Shown: positions 23,815 to 32,693, counted from the stretch's first letter. The stretch: 64,000 nt of DNA from JABFRJ01 sp031374735 (GCA_031374735.1 JANMGQ010000166.1:14043-78042); one strand, 5' to 3'. Made by a program: numbers and translations. The notes: generated from the sequence alone by a model not told the origin.

Positions 23815-24462
23815 TCAAAGCGGATACTGGATCAGGACCGGTTTTTCACGGTTAAGGTGCCCATGGCTGATCCGCTTGACGATGAAATCGGCGACGTCGG
23901 CACGCGAGATGACACCGTTGCGCCAAGTGTCAGGTGTGGTCAGGACGCGATACTTGCCGCGGGCTGCGAAGTTCGTGAGCACCCCTGGACGCACGAGCCA
24001 GTCGAGATCGCTTGCGACGATGAGATCCTCTTGCACCGTTTTGTCAGCGTAGGCGTTTTGAAGCAGCACTTTGAAAGGGAGGCGCTGGAGGATATTGATT
24101 GCTGGCTTGCTGTCGCCGGCCCCAAAGCCTGTCACGCATATCAGTTTGCCAACACCGGCTGCCTTCATGGCGGGTAGAAGCACGCGCGTCGCTGATGAGA
24201 AGAGCGTCACAGGCCGCAGAATGAGATCCAACGAGGGCGGTACGCCCAAAGCCTGAGCAACGACATCAATGCCATCCAGTGCGCGGCGCACATCCTCCGC
24301 CTTGAGCGCGTCGCCGGCAAACGCCTCGACCGCTGTTTTGTCCGTGTGTGTGGTCGTGCCGCGACGTGACATGGCTCGCACAGAATGTCCGCTCCGTGCA
24401 GCTGCTTCGCAGACAGCAGCGCCGATGCCTTGGCTTGCGCCGATTACCAGGATTTTCACCAT
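23815..24462 (-). CDS. NAD(P)-binding oxidoreductase (NmrA/SDR-type)
   Basis: 215 residues. A Rossmann dinucleotide motif opens the protein (ILVIGASQGIGAAV, residues 4-17) and an Arg-Arg after strand 2 (MSRRG) favours NADP(H). The later segments VTGFGAGDS, LDWLVRPGVL and ISRADVADFIV are typical of atypical SDR proteins of the NAD(P)H-binding family. The substrate is unknown. The gene is monocistronic, 67 bp downstream of the small HTH-like gene on the same strand. Confidence 0.85.
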   Translation of the reverse strand: MVKILVIGASQGIGAAVCEAAARSGHSVRAMSRRGTTTHTDKTAVEAFAGDALKAEDVRRALDGIDVVAQALGVPPSLDLILRPVTLFSSATRVLLPAMKAAGVGKLICVTGFGAGDSKPAINILQRLPFKVLLQNAYADKTVQEDLIVASDLDWLVRPGVLTNFAARGKYRVLTTPDTWRNGVISRADVADFIVKRISHGHLNREKPVLIQYPL

Positions 24463-24529
24463 AGCGGGTCTTGCTTTCTTTTGACTGCCGACGCCTGCGG
24501 ACCAAGCGGCACGTGCTGAGCGACGAGTG

Positions 24530-24784
24530 TCACTGCATCCTCTTCAGGCCGGCGCTTCGCATCCAAGTTCGTGGCATGATGCGATATCCAAGGACGCAGT
24601 AGACGTCGACGATGCGCTCAATGTCGGCCATGTCGAAGCGATGATCTGACGGATTGATATCGCGTGCATGCTCGACTTCGTCGAGAACGCCTGGACCGAC
24701 CTTTGATGCCTGGGCGATCTCGATCAGCGATTTGCGCGAGGCGCCACGAGCAGCCGCGAATGTCCAACCTTCAAAGACGGCCAT
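24530..24784 (-). CDS. small HTH-like hypothetical protein
   Basis: 84 residues from ATG at 24,784. The sequence SRKSLIEIAQASKVGPGVLDEVEHARDIN then DMADIERIVDVYCVLGYRI reads like an XRE-type helix-turn-helix, with a loop before the recognition helix. The longer frame to 24,946 has a composition unlike protein and was rejected. It may regulate the adjacent oxidoreductase or the divergent TIGR03643 gene, 175 bp away. Assignment is tentative. Confidence 0.5.
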   Translation of the reverse strand: MAVFEGWTFAAARGASRKSLIEIAQASKVGPGVLDEVEHARDINPSDHRFDMADIERIVDVYCVLGYRIMPRTWMRSAGLKRMQ

Positions 24785-24959
24785 TGTGTCTCGGCGTCCT
24801 GCGTGCCTACCCGGTGCCGGATGGATGGTGGTCGCATTGCTGCGGATGACCGCAGGAGAAGTGCTTGGAGTGTTTGTGTTACGCTTTAGTTGCTTTGATG
24901 GATCGCAGCGGTCGTCGTCATATGGTAACCTCTGATGTCGGAACAATTAGCGGTGCAGT

Positions 24960-25235
24960 ATGGATCCAAGCGATGCTGAGACGCATTTGTCCGACGCGGA
25001 CGTGTCCCGGGTCATTGAGATGGCCTGGGAGGATCGGACCCCATTTGAGGCCATCACCGCTGCCTACAAACTCTCCGAGGCCGACGTGATCAAGCTGATG
25101 CGCTCGCGCCTCAAGCGCTCAAGTTTTGAGATGTGGCGCAAGCGCGTTGGCGGGCGTCCGACCAAACACAGGCAGCTTTCTCCAAGCGGCGAGATCCGCC
25201 ACAAAGCCAACAATCGTCGGCACCGCGGGCTCTAG
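24960..25235 (+). CDS. TIGR03643/DUF2805 family protein
   Basis: 91 residues with the family pattern VIEMAWEDRTPFEAI (residues 18-32), GLxxxDVIKLMRSRLKRSSFEMWRKRVGGRPTKH-type C-terminal stretch and a basic tail. These short proteins are widespread in bacteria and of unknown function. They look like small DNA- or RNA-binding helical proteins. Its stop codon overlaps the stop of the convergent transporter gene by 4 bp. Confidence 0.82.
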   Translation: MDPSDAETHLSDADVSRVIEMAWEDRTPFEAITAAYKLSEADVIKLMRSRLKRSSFEMWRKRVGGRPTKHRQLSPSGEIRHKANNRRHRGL

Positions 25236-26782
25236 GCCGACGACGGTTTTTGTCGTGTGCGGAAGGCAAACAGCGCCGCCAGCGCAGCCCCGACCAGAGT
25301 GATGCACGCCAACATGATCCACGCGTCGTTGACCGCCAGCGTTAGCGCGGCGCGTTCAACGGCCGGGCGAGCCATCTCCCGCATCTCGGTCGTGATAATC
25401 GTATCTGCCTCCTGGAGGGGCAAGCCGGTCCATGCAAATGCCGCGGGATCTAGGGCGAGCAGACGTTTACCGAGCGCGTCGCCATAGCCCGGCGCGCGGC
25501 CAAAGATGACCGTGTCGATGAGGGCAAGACCGATGGCGCCGCCCAGATTTCGCATCAAGTTAAACAGGGCGCTACCGTCTGGCAGATGTTCGGCGCTGAG
25601 GTGTCCGAGTGCCACACGCGTTGGCGGCAGAAGACAGAACATGATCGCCACGCCGCGCACAATCTGTGGCCAGAACATATCGTCACCTTCGGTCCGCGGG
25701 TTGTCCCATCCACTCATGGCCAGACCGACGGCGAACAGGAGGAAACCGAACAGGCTCAACCGGCCCGCCGATACGAACCTCTCAAGCGCAACAACAACGG
25801 GCGCCGACAGCAACTGGGCTGCACCCGTCACCAGCATGATCTGGCCGATCTCGAGAGCATCCAATTGGCCGACATAGGCCAGGAACACCGGCATCAGGTA
25901 CACGTTGCCGTAGAGGCCCATGCCAAGAATAAAGCTCATCGCGCAGCCGAGCCTGAAGGGCCGGTCCGCGAGCAGTCGCAGATCGACAACAGGGGTGCTC
26001 GACCGCAGCGAGAGCCAGACAAACACGCAACCCGTGCAGAGAGCGCCACCCATCAGCGCCGCCGTCGCAGGCGCCAGCCAGCCGTGTTTCGGGGCCTCCT
26101 TGAGACCGATCTCAAGCGTCGCCAACGCGACCGCCAGCATCGCCAGGGCGAAGCCATCGACCCACCGCAGCCTCTGCGTCAGCGACGTTGCGCGCGGCAG
26201 GCAGAGCGCGCCAGCAGCCAATGCCAGCACACCTGGACCGACGTTCACAAAAAACAACCAGGGCCAGCCCCATGTTGTCGTAATCCATCCACCGATCAGT
26301 GGCCCGACGGTTGGCGCAAGCACGGCCAACATACCTGCAAGCGTGGTGGCCAATCCCTGGCCTCGCGTCGGAAACATCAAGAACGCCGCGGAGAAGACGA
26401 GCGGGATCAACGCTCCGCCGGCGAACCCTTGAACAACGCGCCATACGACGAGGCTTGCGAAACCCGTGCTCAGCCCGCACCCGATGGACGCGATCAGGAA
26501 CGTGGTCGCAGATGCCAAAAACAGTCCGCGGATGGACATGGCGCGGGTCAGCAACCCGCTCAGAGGGATCGCGATGACTTCAGCAATCAGGTAGCTCGTC
26601 TGTAGCCAGCTCATTTCGTCCGGCTGGATCTTCAACGCCGCCTGCATGGCGGGCAAAGAGGTCGCCACGATCTGAATGTCGAGGATGGCCATGAACATGC
26701 CAACGCACAGGGCCAAGAACCCGATCCAGCGCGTGACGACCCGGGGTTCATCAGTAGCGACGGCGGATGGGGGATGTACCAA
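25232..26782 (-). CDS. DHA2-family (EmrB/QacA) multidrug-type exporter
   Basis: 516 residues with 14 predicted membrane helices. The DHA2 motifs are visible: WLQTSYLIAEVIAIPLSG (motif C/A region), GALIPLVFSAAF, and ILDIQIVATSLPAMQ in helix 1, the EmrB pattern of a D-x-x-I-V-x-x-x-L-P helix. EmrB-type pumps export drugs, lipids or metabolites by proton antiport. The start is probably TTG at 26,782, with GAGG just before it and 17 bp after the stop of the methyltransferase gene. It is in one operon with a type III polyketide synthase, so exporting that product is likely. Confidence 0.86.
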   Translation of the reverse strand: MVHPPSAVATDEPRVVTRWIGFLALCVGMFMAILDIQIVATSLPAMQAALKIQPDEMSWLQTSYLIAEVIAIPLSGLLTRAMSIRGLFLASATTFLIASIGCGLSTGFASLVVWRVVQGFAGGALIPLVFSAAFLMFPTRGQGLATTLAGMLAVLAPTVGPLIGGWITTTWGWPWLFFVNVGPGVLALAAGALCLPRATSLTQRLRWVDGFALAMLAVALATLEIGLKEAPKHGWLAPATAALMGGALCTGCVFVWLSLRSSTPVVDLRLLADRPFRLGCAMSFILGMGLYGNVYLMPVFLAYVGQLDALEIGQIMLVTGAAQLLSAPVVVALERFVSAGRLSLFGFLLFAVGLAMSGWDNPRTEGDDMFWPQIVRGVAIMFCLLPPTRVALGHLSAEHLPDGSALFNLMRNLGGAIGLALIDTVIFGRAPGYGDALGKRLLALDPAAFAWTGLPLQEADTIITTEMREMARPAVERAALTLAVNDAWIMLACITLVGAALAALFAFRTRQKPSSA

Positions 26783-26798
26783 ACGAACCTCGCTGTAG

Positions 26799-27323
26799 TT
26801 ATCGTTTGGCGCTGCCGAGTGCAGCACTCTCAGCACTGATGCGAACCCACAAGACTGCGGCGTTGAGCACAGAGAATACGACACCGTAGAGCGTAAGCCC
26901 AAACACCATCGGTAAGACAAAAATTTCAGCGACGACGACCGCGTAGTTGGGATGCGGGAGCAGCCGGTAGGGGCCAGCGCTCACCAAGGTCTCTCCGGGC
27001 AGCACCAAAATGCGCGTGGTCCAGCGCCGGCCGAGCGTGGCCAACACCCACACGCGCAGCAGCTGCAAAACAACAAATAGCCCAAGCCAGCCGAGATGTG
27101 GCCAGATGCCGATTGCAAGCAGCCACAAGCCGACCAGCCATGCGGCGTGCAGGAGGACAATCGCGGGATAATGGCCCGGCGCATGTTCGACCGCGCCCTG
27201 GCTGCGCAACCACGCCTCATTGCGACGGCTGTAGAGCAACTCCGCGAGCCGTTGCAGTGTCACCGCCGCGAGCACGACGACCGCGGCTACGTTGGGTGTG
27301 CTCCAGCCTAGTGTGTCCATCAT
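26799..27323 (-). CDS. ICMT-like membrane methyltransferase (YpbQ/BpsB type)
   Basis: 174 residues with four to five membrane helices. It has the isoprenylcysteine carboxyl methyltransferase signature near the C-terminus (GPYRLLPHPNYAVVVAEI, about residues 117-134), which binds SAM. In Bacillus and actinobacteria such a gene sits beside type III polyketide synthases and O-methylates alkylpyrone or alkylresorcinol products. Here its ATG overlaps the stop of the polyketide synthase gene (27,320-27,323), giving the same pairing. Confidence 0.85.
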   Translation of the reverse strand: MMDTLGWSTPNVAAVVVLAAVTLQRLAELLYSRRNEAWLRSQGAVEHAPGHYPAIVLLHAAWLVGLWLLAIGIWPHLGWLGLFVVLQLLRVWVLATLGRRWTTRILVLPGETLVSAGPYRLLPHPNYAVVVAEIFVLPMVFGLTLYGVVFSVLNAAVLWVRISAESAALGSAKR

Positions 27324-28390
27324 GATGATGCGCCGTGCAGCAGGAGGGTGCTCAACGTGAACCCTGGCCCAAGCGCAACGAGCAGCGATGTGGTCGGCAA
27401 GCCCGCTGCCAGTGCGCGTTCCAGGACAAAGAGCGCGGTTGGCGCTGACATATTGCCATATTCGGACAGAACCGCACGCTCATGCTGCAAGACACCGGGC
27501 GTCAATTCGAGGGATGTTTCTATCGCCTCAAGGACTTTCGCGCCACCGGGGTGGCAGATCACCTGATCGATGTCTTGACGCGCGTGACCTTGCCGCTCCA
27601 ACATGGTGTCGATCGTGGGGGCCAGATGCGCCAAAGCGAAGGGCGGTATCGAGCGATCAAAGATCACGCCGAACCCCTGCTCGTCGACGTTCCACCCCAT
27701 GATGTTGAGGGTGTCAGGCCACGTATGCTCCTCGTTGCCGCCCAACCGCACAAGACCCGTATCGCCTGTCCGAATGACAGCAGCCGCGGCACCATCGCCG
27801 AACAAGGCGAGGGCCACGATGTTGGCCTTCGTCAGTTGGTCCAAGCGCGCTGCGAGCGTGCAGAGTTCGACGGCAACGACGAGCACGTTTGCGCCCGGTT
27901 GCGCCTCGGCCAGTCGCGCCGCAACAGCGAGTCCCGTGACACCGCCCGCGCAACCCAAGCCGAAAATTGGCACGCGTCGAACGTGAGGCGATAGACCGAG
28001 GGCTTTGGCGGCACGCGCTTCAAGGCTCGGTGCTGCAATGCCGGTCGACGACACGGTGACGACGATATCGATGTCGGAGGGCACCAAACCAGCGCGCACG
28101 ATGGCTTGCTTTGCGGACTGGATGAACAGATCGGTCGCGGCTTCGAGGTAGACGGCCGTCCGGTCCGTCCACGTGTGCGGCTCTTCATACCAAGCGCCCG
28201 GCCGCACGGAATGTCGCTTCGCGATGCCAGCGTGATCGAAAACGGGTGCGAGGCGCTCGAACTCCGGCATTCGCAGTCCAAACACGCGGCGTGTTCGTTC
28301 GCAGATCTCCTCCTGCGTCATGACGTGTTCAGGCACAACGGTGGCCAGAGAGCAGAGAAAGGCTGGATCACGGGACAAATCAGTCTCCAC
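27320..28390 (-). CDS. type III polyketide synthase (chalcone-synthase family)
   Basis: 356 residues, the usual length. The catalytic triad is present: Cys147 in FGLGCAGG, His280 in CHPGG and Asn313 in YGNMSAPT. The GFGPG-like loop near the C-terminus reads ALGPGFT. Bacterial relatives (BpsA, alkylresorcinol/alkylpyrone synthases) condense fatty acyl-CoA with malonyl-CoA to make phenolic or pyrone lipids. The start is GTG at 28,390; a TTG at 28,378 with GGAG upstream is an alternative. It is first in an operon with the methyltransferase and exporter. Confidence 0.92.
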   Translation of the reverse strand: METDLSRDPAFLCSLATVVPEHVMTQEEICERTRRVFGLRMPEFERLAPVFDHAGIAKRHSVRPGAWYEEPHTWTDRTAVYLEAATDLFIQSAKQAIVRAGLVPSDIDIVVTVSSTGIAAPSLEARAAKALGLSPHVRRVPIFGLGCAGGVTGLAVAARLAEAQPGANVLVVAVELCTLAARLDQLTKANIVALALFGDGAAAAVIRTGDTGLVRLGGNEEHTWPDTLNIMGWNVDEQGFGVIFDRSIPPFALAHLAPTIDTMLERQGHARQDIDQVICHPGGAKVLEAIETSLELTPGVLQHERAVLSEYGNMSAPTALFVLERALAAGLPTTSLLVALGPGFTLSTLLLHGASS

Positions 28391-28601
28391 ACACAGTTCA
28401 GCGTCCGCGAGATCGATCTACGGAATAGGCATGAGTGTATACGACCAGCCCCTCAGCTTGGTTGCACGCGATCACCAGAACGTGTGCGTCGCGCAAACTC
28501 TTGGCACGTGCGTTGGGAGCGACGCTTATCGGGGGACTCGACATTGGTCTGATCTGCCGCGTGTGAGCGTATTGGAAAGTAGCAACGTCGCGAAAGTCAC
28601 A
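28391..28601. promoter_or_regulatory. divergent promoter region
   Basis: 211 bp between the polyketide synthase operon (minus) and the methyltransferase operon (plus). Both promoters should lie here. I see no clear consensus boxes or operator. Confidence 0.4.
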
Positions 28602-29438
28602 ATGCCCCCACCTGCCGGTCACCTCACCCGCATTACACAGCTCGTTCGCGGCGCACTCGCCCCGCCGCCGGGCCGCGCTCGGATTGGACTGGCGCTTGTG
28701 GCGGGACTGGCTTGCCACACGATCTTCGGGCTGGCTGGTTTGGCGATGGTCACCGCCATGTTCTACGGCATGACTGCGACGTTTGGCTCCGTTCCGTGGC
28801 CATGGGCTATGCTCGCCAATGCAGCGCTGATCTTGCAGTTTCCGATGGCACATTCGTTTTTCCTCACACGCGTCGGCAACCGCTGGCTCGCACGGCTGGT
28901 GCCGGGTGAGCACGGACAGACCTTGGCGACGACGACCTATGCCACGGTTGCGTCGATCCAACTGCTTGCGTTGTTCACTCTCTGGACGCCATCGGGTGTC
29001 GTGTGGTGGCAAGCGGACGGTACGGGCTTTTTTGTCCTATGTGCCGCGTATGCCGCCTCCTGGGTCGCACTCTCCAAAGCCAGCTTTGACGCCGGAGTCG
29101 AGGTACAATCTGGCGCCTTGGGGTGGCTCTCACTGCTCCAGAACATCCGGCCGATCTTTCCGGATATGCCGACAGCCGGCTTGTTCCGATTTGTCCGACA
29201 TCCCATCTACGTAGGGTTCATCCTGACGCTGTGGACTGTCCCTGTTTGGACGCCTGATCAATTGGCAGTGGCCCTGAGCTTCACAGCGTATTGCCTCGCT
29301 GCACCACTTCTGAAGGAACGGCGATTTGCGCGTCTCTATGGCGAACGCTTTGCCGCCTACTGCGCGCAGGTTCCCTATGTCCTGCCCAAGCTGACCCGAG
29401 CGACGCCGGCCACGCGCAAATCGGAGATACGGCCATGA
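28602..29438 (+). CDS. membrane methyltransferase family protein (MddA/NnrU-like)
   Basis: 278 residues with six or seven membrane helices. A C-terminal SAM-binding signature resembles ICMT (GLFRFVRHPIYVGFILTLW, then FARLYGERFAAYCAQVP). The length and helix number fit MddA-type thiol S-methyltransferases or relatives rather than the shorter ICMT. The substrate is not predictable. ATG at 28,602 is preferred; a GTG at 28,563 is possible. It is translationally coupled to the next gene (ATGA at 29,435) and divergent from the type III polyketide operon, so it may modify the same or a related lipid. Confidence 0.75.
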   Translation: MPPPAGHLTRITQLVRGALAPPPGRARIGLALVAGLACHTIFGLAGLAMVTAMFYGMTATFGSVPWPWAMLANAALILQFPMAHSFFLTRVGNRWLARLVPGEHGQTLATTTYATVASIQLLALFTLWTPSGVVWWQADGTGFFVLCAAYAASWVALSKASFDAGVEVQSGALGWLSLLQNIRPIFPDMPTAGLFRFVRHPIYVGFILTLWTVPVWTPDQLAVALSFTAYCLAAPLLKERRFARLYGERFAAYCAQVPYVLPKLTRATPATRKSEIRP

Positions 29439-29824
29439 AACTTGCGGCCCTTCTCTCGACCGCCTTGTTGTTCGGCGGCATGACGCTCTACTCGTTCGGG
29501 TTTGCGCCCATGGTGTTTTCGGCGCAGAAAGCTGACGTCGCAGGTGGTCTGCTGCGCAAAGCGTTTCCGCACTACTATCTGTTCGTATCGGTCACGGCAC
29601 TAGCCGCCGCCGGCTCTCTCGCGGGACTTGATCCCCTCGGCGCGGCGTTGATGGCGGCTACGGCGCTTGTGGCGCTTTTGGCACGCCAAATCCTCATGCC
29701 GGCGATCAACATCGCGCGCGACAGTGGTGCGAAGAGCCGCTTCGACCGCCTGCATGGCTTATCCGTCGCGCTGAACATGGTGCAACTGGCCGCCTTCGTT
29801 TGGGTGCTGGTACGGCTGAGCTAA
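29435..29824 (+). CDS. DUF4149-like small membrane protein
   Basis: 129 residues with four hydrophobic segments (about residues 1-22, 48-64, 69-85, 110-127). The FAPMVFSAQKADVAGGLLRKAFPHYY motif is typical of DUF4149 membrane proteins. Function unknown. The start overlaps the stop of the methyltransferase upstream (ATGA). Confidence 0.7.
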   Translation: MKLAALLSTALLFGGMTLYSFGFAPMVFSAQKADVAGGLLRKAFPHYYLFVSVTALAAAGSLAGLDPLGAALMAATALVALLARQILMPAINIARDSGAKSRFDRLHGLSVALNMVQLAAFVWVLVRLS

Positions 29825-29847
29825 GCCGGCAAGAGGTTTGATCACCG

Positions 29848-30480
29848 ATGAAAAACGTGAGTCTTTTGCCACCGGGTTTGTTCGAGAAGACCGACGACCT
29901 CGACGATGCGCTGTTTTATCAGCAGCCCCGGTTGGTTCACCATATCGATCCGGCGGCAGTCGCGGCCCTGACGGCGTTCTACGGCGAACTCCTCCCCAAA
30001 GCGGGGCGCATTCTCGATTTGATGTCCAGTTGGGTCAGCCATTTCCCGGTCAGCGTGACCGGTGATGTTGTTGGGCACGGGATGAATGCCGCAGAACTCA
30101 GAGCAAACCCACGCCTACGGGAGTGGTTCGTGCAGAACCTGAACGCACAGCCGAAACTTCTATACGCCGACACGCACTTTGACGCCGTCACATGCTGCGT
30201 TGGCGTGCAATATCTTCAGCAGCCCGACGCGGTGTTTGTCGAATTGGCCCGCGTCCTAAAGCCCAGCGCCCCCTGCATCGTGAGCTTTTCCAACCGGTGT
30301 TTTCCAACCAAAGCCGTTGCCGTGTGGCGAGAGCTTGGAGGCCGCGCGCGCGCTGATCTTGTCGGGATGTATTTGCAAAGGGCTGGGTTTGATCGCGTGA
30401 TCGCCCATGTTCTGCGCGACGGTGTGGTGGGCGATCCGCTGATCGCCGTTGTCGGTTACGCCCCGCAAGTCAGATCCTAG
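29848..30480 (+). CDS. methyltransferase-like protein with altered motif I
   Basis: 210 residues. The order of elements fits a class I methyltransferase: ILDLMSSWVSHFPVSV (motif I position), VVGHGMNAAELRANPRL (motif II region), LLYADTHFDAVTCCVGVQYLQQP, then VFVELARVLKPSAPCIVSFSNR. However, the glycine-rich motif I loop is replaced by MSSWVSH. This variant is seen in a family of uncharacterised methyltransferase-like proteins. Activity is therefore uncertain. It follows the DUF4149 gene by 23 bp, so three genes likely form one operon. Confidence 0.75.
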   Translation: MKNVSLLPPGLFEKTDDLDDALFYQQPRLVHHIDPAAVAALTAFYGELLPKAGRILDLMSSWVSHFPVSVTGDVVGHGMNAAELRANPRLREWFVQNLNAQPKLLYADTHFDAVTCCVGVQYLQQPDAVFVELARVLKPSAPCIVSFSNRCFPTKAVAVWRELGGRARADLVGMYLQRAGFDRVIAHVLRDGVVGDPLIAVVGYAPQVRS

Positions 30481-30521
30481 GCGGCCTATGTGATAATGGG
30501 ACCGCGTGCCCAGGCCGAGCC

Positions 30522-30818
30522 CTACTCATGCTCGCCATCATGACGTCGCCCGAGGACGCGCGACAGAAGTTGTGGCTTGGTCGCCGCTGTAGTGTAGGTC
30601 GCCGCGGTGACGACGGCTGCGGCAATCAGAGCGGCATGTCCGAGCAGGCTGACGGGGAGCAAAGTGTAGCTCCCGATGGCCACCGCGAAAGCTATGGCCC
30701 ACATACCGCCGAGGATCTGTAGGATCAGATGTCGTGTTCCGACGTTTGGAAGGTGCCGTAGCGGGCTCACCCGATGGTCGAAAACATAGGCCCAGGCATC
30801 TGCAACCAACTTGCCCAT
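30522..30818 (-). CDS. small membrane protein, 98 aa
   Basis: 98 residues with two membrane helices (about 30-50 and 55-75) and an N-terminal polar patch (DAWAYVFDHRVSPLRHLPNVGTRH). I do not recognise it confidently. It is convergent with the methyltransferase-like gene and stands alone. Confidence 0.6.
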   Translation of the reverse strand: MGKLVADAWAYVFDHRVSPLRHLPNVGTRHLILQILGGMWAIAFAVAIGSYTLLPVSLLGHAALIAAAVVTAATYTTAATKPQLLSRVLGRRHDGEHE

Positions 30819-31088
30819 GACGCCGCTCCCCGATCGATCGTGCGTTTCAATACACTGTTAGTAAACGCGCCGACGAGAACGATAGATCTCAACGGCGATA
30901 AACCACCGCGAGCCTGCCGTGAGCGCGGTGCCATTGGCTCGAAGCGACTTCGGCTACGATGTCGCGGAACATCGCGGTGATCTGTGGAAGGTCGGCCGGC
31001 GTTCAGTCTTTCAGTAGCAGGTAAACTGTCCTTGCCTCCGGTCGCTATGGTGCCACTGGTGCAGGACGTCCTGCGTGAGCACAAGCAG

Positions 31089-31481
31089 ATGTCTGCTCCC
31101 TCGAAGACTGTCTACTACGACAAATCTTGCCCATTGTGCGCCGCTGAAATAGGCCACTACCAACGTCTTGCTGACAGGACGGACGTCCTCTTTATCGACG
31201 CGTCCGCCGCGTCTCCTGACCTTGGCCCGAACCTCGACAAATCGACAGCACTCGCACGTTTTCACGTGCGCGATGCGCAGGGCACGTTGCATTCCGGGGC
31301 AGCTGCATTTGTTCACCTTTGGAGCGCGCTGCCCGGCTGGCGGTATGCCGCGCGCGCGGCACGAATCCCGGGCATGCTGCCTGCACTCGAAGGACTCTAT
31401 CGGCTGTTTCTCCCCGCCCGACCGATCCTCGCGCGAAGCGCAGTCCGCGTGAACCGCATGCGATCCGGGAGGTGCTCATGA
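31089..31481 (+). CDS. DCC-type (DUF393) thiol-disulfide protein
   Basis: 130 residues. YYDKSCPLCAAEI at residues 8-20 contains the D-x-x-CPxC signature of the DUF393/DCC family, a thioredoxin-fold group of putative thiol oxidoreductases. ATG at 31,089 is chosen over the longer frame because the DCC motif then sits at the usual distance from the N-terminus. Its stop overlaps the thioesterase start (ATGA at 31,478). Confidence 0.82.
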   Translation: MSAPSKTVYYDKSCPLCAAEIGHYQRLADRTDVLFIDASAASPDLGPNLDKSTALARFHVRDAQGTLHSGAAAFVHLWSALPGWRYAARAARIPGMLPALEGLYRLFLPARPILARSAVRVNRMRSGRCS

Positions 31482-31951
31482 GTACCGTGAAACCCCACCT
31501 CTACGCCGTGCCACCGGAGGTCGTTCAGCAGGTCGGTGAGACCTTCGAAGACACGAAGGTCATCCGCTTTCACCACTGTGATCCTGCTGGCATCGTGTTT
31601 TATCCGCAGTATTTTGTGCTGTTCAATGAACTGGTCGAAGATTGGTTCACGCACGGTCTTGGCGTGAGCTTCGCGGACCAAGTCGTTCGAGAACGCGTCA
31701 GCGTACCGATGGGACGGATCGAGTGTGATTTCGTCGGCCCGAGCCGGATCGGCGACAAGCTCACGTTTGGCCTGAATGTCCTTGCGCTTGGATCGAGCTC
31801 GATGAAAATCCGCATCAAAGCAACGTGCGGAACTGAGCTGCGCGTGCGCGCGACGCTCACGCTGGTACAGGCGTCTCTGGTCTCGCTCCGATCCGTCCCC
31901 ATTTCACCAGGGTTGCGTGCTGGGCTTATGAGATACCAAGCCCAGGACTAG
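31478..31951 (+). CDS. 4-hydroxybenzoyl-CoA-type acyl-CoA thioesterase
   Basis: 157 residues of the hot-dog fold. FHHCDPAGIVFYPQYFVLF (about residues 30-48) carries the catalytic Asp region of the 4HBT/YbgC group, followed by PMGRIECDFVGPSRIGDKL. Such enzymes hydrolyse acyl- or aroyl-CoA esters. It is coupled to the DCC protein. The substrate is unknown; a link to the nearby polyketide or lipid genes is possible but not shown. Confidence 0.85.
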   Translation: MSTVKPHLYAVPPEVVQQVGETFEDTKVIRFHHCDPAGIVFYPQYFVLFNELVEDWFTHGLGVSFADQVVRERVSVPMGRIECDFVGPSRIGDKLTFGLNVLALGSSSMKIRIKATCGTELRVRATLTLVQASLVSLRSVPISPGLRAGLMRYQAQD

Positions 31952-32030
31952 CGGCCTGTCGAAACAGGTCGGTCTGCACCCTTGCATCACGCCGCCTTTG
32001 TCACCCGTGGGTGCGCTGGAGAGAGCAACG

Positions 32031-32609
32031 ATGTCATCGAACCATGATTCCCCGTCGGTCGTTAGATCTGAGGACATGTCGCTACTCATTGTTGACGACG
32101 ATGAGGTCTTCGCATCGCGGCTTGCAAAAGCGCTTCAGGCACGCGGCTTCGACGCGTCAACAGCGACCAGTCGTAAAGCCGCTCTTGATCGGCTCTCGAC
32201 GAGTCCGCCAGCATTTGCCGTGTTCGATTTACGACTGCAGGACGGCAACGGCATCGATCTCGTCGAAGCCCTGCGACGGCTTCGCCCCGATGCGCGCTGT
32301 GTCATGCTGTCTGGGTATGGCAACATCGCAACCGCCGTCTCCGCGGCAAAGCATGGTGCGATCGATTTCCTGGCCAAGCCCGCAGACGCCGACCAGATCG
32401 TCGACGCACTACGCGCTCCAAAAGGACGAATGCCTCCGCCGCCTGACAGCATAGCGCCTCCTCGCGAGGTGCGGCTAGCGCACATCCAGGATGTCCTTGC
32501 GCACTGCGACAACAACTTGTCAGCCGCAGCCCGGCAGTTGGGCATGCATCGCCGGACACTCCAGCGAATTGTGCGTCGAGAAGAGAGCCGAGAAACTGCC
32601 GACGGCTGA
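32031..32609 (+). CDS. ActR/RegA/PrrA-like response regulator
   Basis: 192 residues. The receiver domain has the acidic cluster at 22-24, phospho-acceptor Asp66 (FDLRLQDG), the conserved Ser/Gly switch (LSGYGNIATAV) and Lys116. A short linker leads to a Fis-type HTH (NLSAAARQLGMHRRTLQRIV, about 160-180). The layout and length match the redox regulators ActR/RegA/PrrA of alphaproteobacteria. No histidine kinase gene is adjacent, so it is an orphan or a second copy. ATG at 32,031 has GAGAG upstream. Confidence 0.85.
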   Translation: MSSNHDSPSVVRSEDMSLLIVDDDEVFASRLAKALQARGFDASTATSRKAALDRLSTSPPAFAVFDLRLQDGNGIDLVEALRRLRPDARCVMLSGYGNIATAVSAAKHGAIDFLAKPADADQIVDALRAPKGRMPPPPDSIAPPREVRLAHIQDVLAHCDNNLSAAARQLGMHRRTLQRIVRREESRETADG

Positions 32610-32693
32610 CACTTTGCCCGACCAACGCGGCATTCAGGGCATGCCCAAGACGCCGAAAGCGCCTCAACACCAAACGGAGAGACTGTCACGGCA

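Noticed and set aside
25586..26605. 339-residue plus-strand frame over the DHA2 exporter
   Set aside because: Antisense shadow of the transporter; no domain and biased composition.
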